A DNA stretch of 64,000 nt from Robertkochia aurantiaca. Its GTDB lineage: Bacteria > Bacteroidota > Bacteroidia > Flavobacteriales > Flavobacteriaceae. The DNA lies in contig NZ_JAINZS010000001.1 in NCBI RefSeq assembly GCF_020166495.1, forward strand, positions 490,561-554,560, read 5' to 3'. Every line of letters begins with the position of its first letter. Within the stretch, counting starts at the first letter, position 1. Positions 63,325 through 64,000 of the stretch are shown here, in pieces. Position numbers and translations under genes: made by a program. Under the pieces are notes generated by a model. The model was given only the letters and a program-made list of their open reading frames with translations, was not told the DNA's origin and ran no database searches.

Positions 63325-64000
63325 ATGAACAGACTACTGAACGTCCGTCCTATGCTTATTTTTGTGCTTATTTCTCAACTTTTCTTCGCCTGTGCGAACG
63401 AAGATTTTGTGGAAGAACAGAAACTTGTTGAAGACGAGATTAATGAAGCTTATGTCGCTGCTACGATCTATTATGAAGAAGATGGAACTAAAACAGCGAT
63501 CGTGTACTCTAAAAACGGAGACAAAAAAACATTTACGAATGGTAAAAAGGTTGGTCACACTAAAGAAGCGGCTCCAGATCCACTTTCTCCGCCTGAAGAA
63601 TCAACCGATGCCGACAGTGTTGAGGTGTATCCGGATACTGAGTGGACAGATGACCAGGCTGTGGAAGAGACCACACCGGAAGAAGAAACTACTACTTCCA
63701 CAGATCCAACCCAAACCAGTACTCCTGAAGAAGTTTTATACTGGAAAGACATGTTCGATCAGGAATGGACTCAGAGTGATTTCAGAACCGATTATGAAGA
63801 TGCGCTTAGCAGATCTAAAAGTGCCAACCTGAATCACGAATACTATTTCCTTGGAAAGTATATCGATGGACTTCAGCAGGTATGGCAGGCTACCGGAGAT
63901 AATCAATATCTCGATACAGCTCTTGAACTCATTCGCAATACGATGAATGATGCCGTGGATGTTGGAAACGGATATAAAGGTTGGCCCGATATCGATGGAA
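63325..64000 (+). CDS. Lipoprotein with acidic Pro/Thr/Glu-rich linker, C-terminus beyond the window
   Basis: From ATG 63325 an open frame runs off the right edge (225 codons). The signal peptide ends in a lipobox-like FFACA, giving a lipidated cysteine. Residues about 75-140 are an acidic, Pro/Thr-rich linker (PEEESTDADSVEV, TTPEEETTTST). After it, HEYYFLGKYIDGLQQVWQAT and TALELIRNTMNDAVDVGNGY suggest the start of a helical toroid domain of the kind found in polysaccharide lyases and glycoside hydrolases. That domain call is tentative. Confidence 0.7.
   Translation, partial: MNRLLNVRPMLIFVLISQLFFACANEDFVEEQKLVEDEINEAYVAATIYYEEDGTKTAIVYSKNGDKKTFTNGKKVGHTKEAAPDPLSPPEESTDADSVEVYPDTEWTDDQAVEETTPEEETTTSTDPTQTSTPEEVLYWKDMFDQEWTQSDFRTDYEDALSRSKSANLNHEYYFLGKYIDGLQQVWQATGDNQYLDTALELIRNTMNDAVDVGNGYKGWPDIDG

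Overview
The window looks like a chromosomal segment of a Bacteroidota member, most likely a marine Flavobacteriaceae. The evidence is an arginine pathway with the N-acyl-ornithine carbamoyltransferase (ArgF'), the linked argD-argF'-argB-argE-argH / proC-proA-proB genes, the flavobacterial block tpx-dgkA-ftsK-lolA-lptFG-ribB, lipoprotein signal peptides, and repeated copies of the Bacteroidota promoter -7 box TAnnTTTG just upstream of genes. I cannot name the genus. I see no rRNA, CRISPR, transposase or phage gene. There is one tRNA.

Layout. 0-9.2 kb: arginine and proline synthesis on the + strand (the C-terminus of argD, then argF', argB, argE, argH, proC, proA, proB), closed by an intrinsic terminator. 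9.4-14.1 kb: a DUF1566-like lipoprotein, a UDP-glucuronate decarboxylase, a multidomain lipoprotein and a broken four-helix-bundle gene. 14.1-27.8 kb: a surface-polysaccharide region, mostly on the - strand (CapA-like protein, three sulfotransferases, a Wzx-type flippase, a UDP-HexNAc dehydrogenase, a Wzi-like barrel, a PHP phosphatase, a Wzc-like kinase and a Wza-like exporter). It suggests a sulfated capsule or exopolysaccharide, but contains no recognisable glycosyltransferase. 28.4-38.8 kb: housekeeping and accessory genes (FMN reductase, dihydrolipoyl dehydrogenase, an MBOAT/SGNH acylation pair, an Lrp regulator divergent from a Cys/Met PLP enzyme, an NhaC antiporter). 38.9-47.6 kb: peroxide defence (AhpC-like, thioredoxin, Tpx), then dgkA, ftsK, lolA, lptF/G and a ribB whose GTP cyclohydrolase domain has lost its zinc ligands. 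47.9-54.6 kb: amidohydrolase, DegT aminotransferase, nitroreductase, TSUP permease, tRNA-Ser(UGA), a 1.3-kb repeat field and a DEAD-box helicase. 54.8-62.9 kb: a second polysaccharide operon (DegT aminotransferase, WbpM/PglF dehydratase, Wza, Wzc) divergent from an animal-like UDP-glucose dehydrogenase. The window ends inside a lipoprotein gene.

The most unusual feature is in the spaces between genes. Many hold composite short-tandem-repeat islands built from 7-, 8- and 9-nt units (for example GATGTTA, GATTGTG, GTGAGTG; CATTACTC, CATAACCC, GTATAACC). Several islands contain the whole series in the same order. They often begin at the stop codon of one gene and run to the start of the next, even inside the arginine gene series. 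Four of the five genes or gene relics of the four-helix-bundle (23S rRNA intervening-sequence protein) family in 13.7-29.2 kb are broken, and all five sit close to such islands. A separate array of about 145-bp degenerate repeats follows the tRNA gene and carries, inverted, the sequence flanking the tRNA 3' end.
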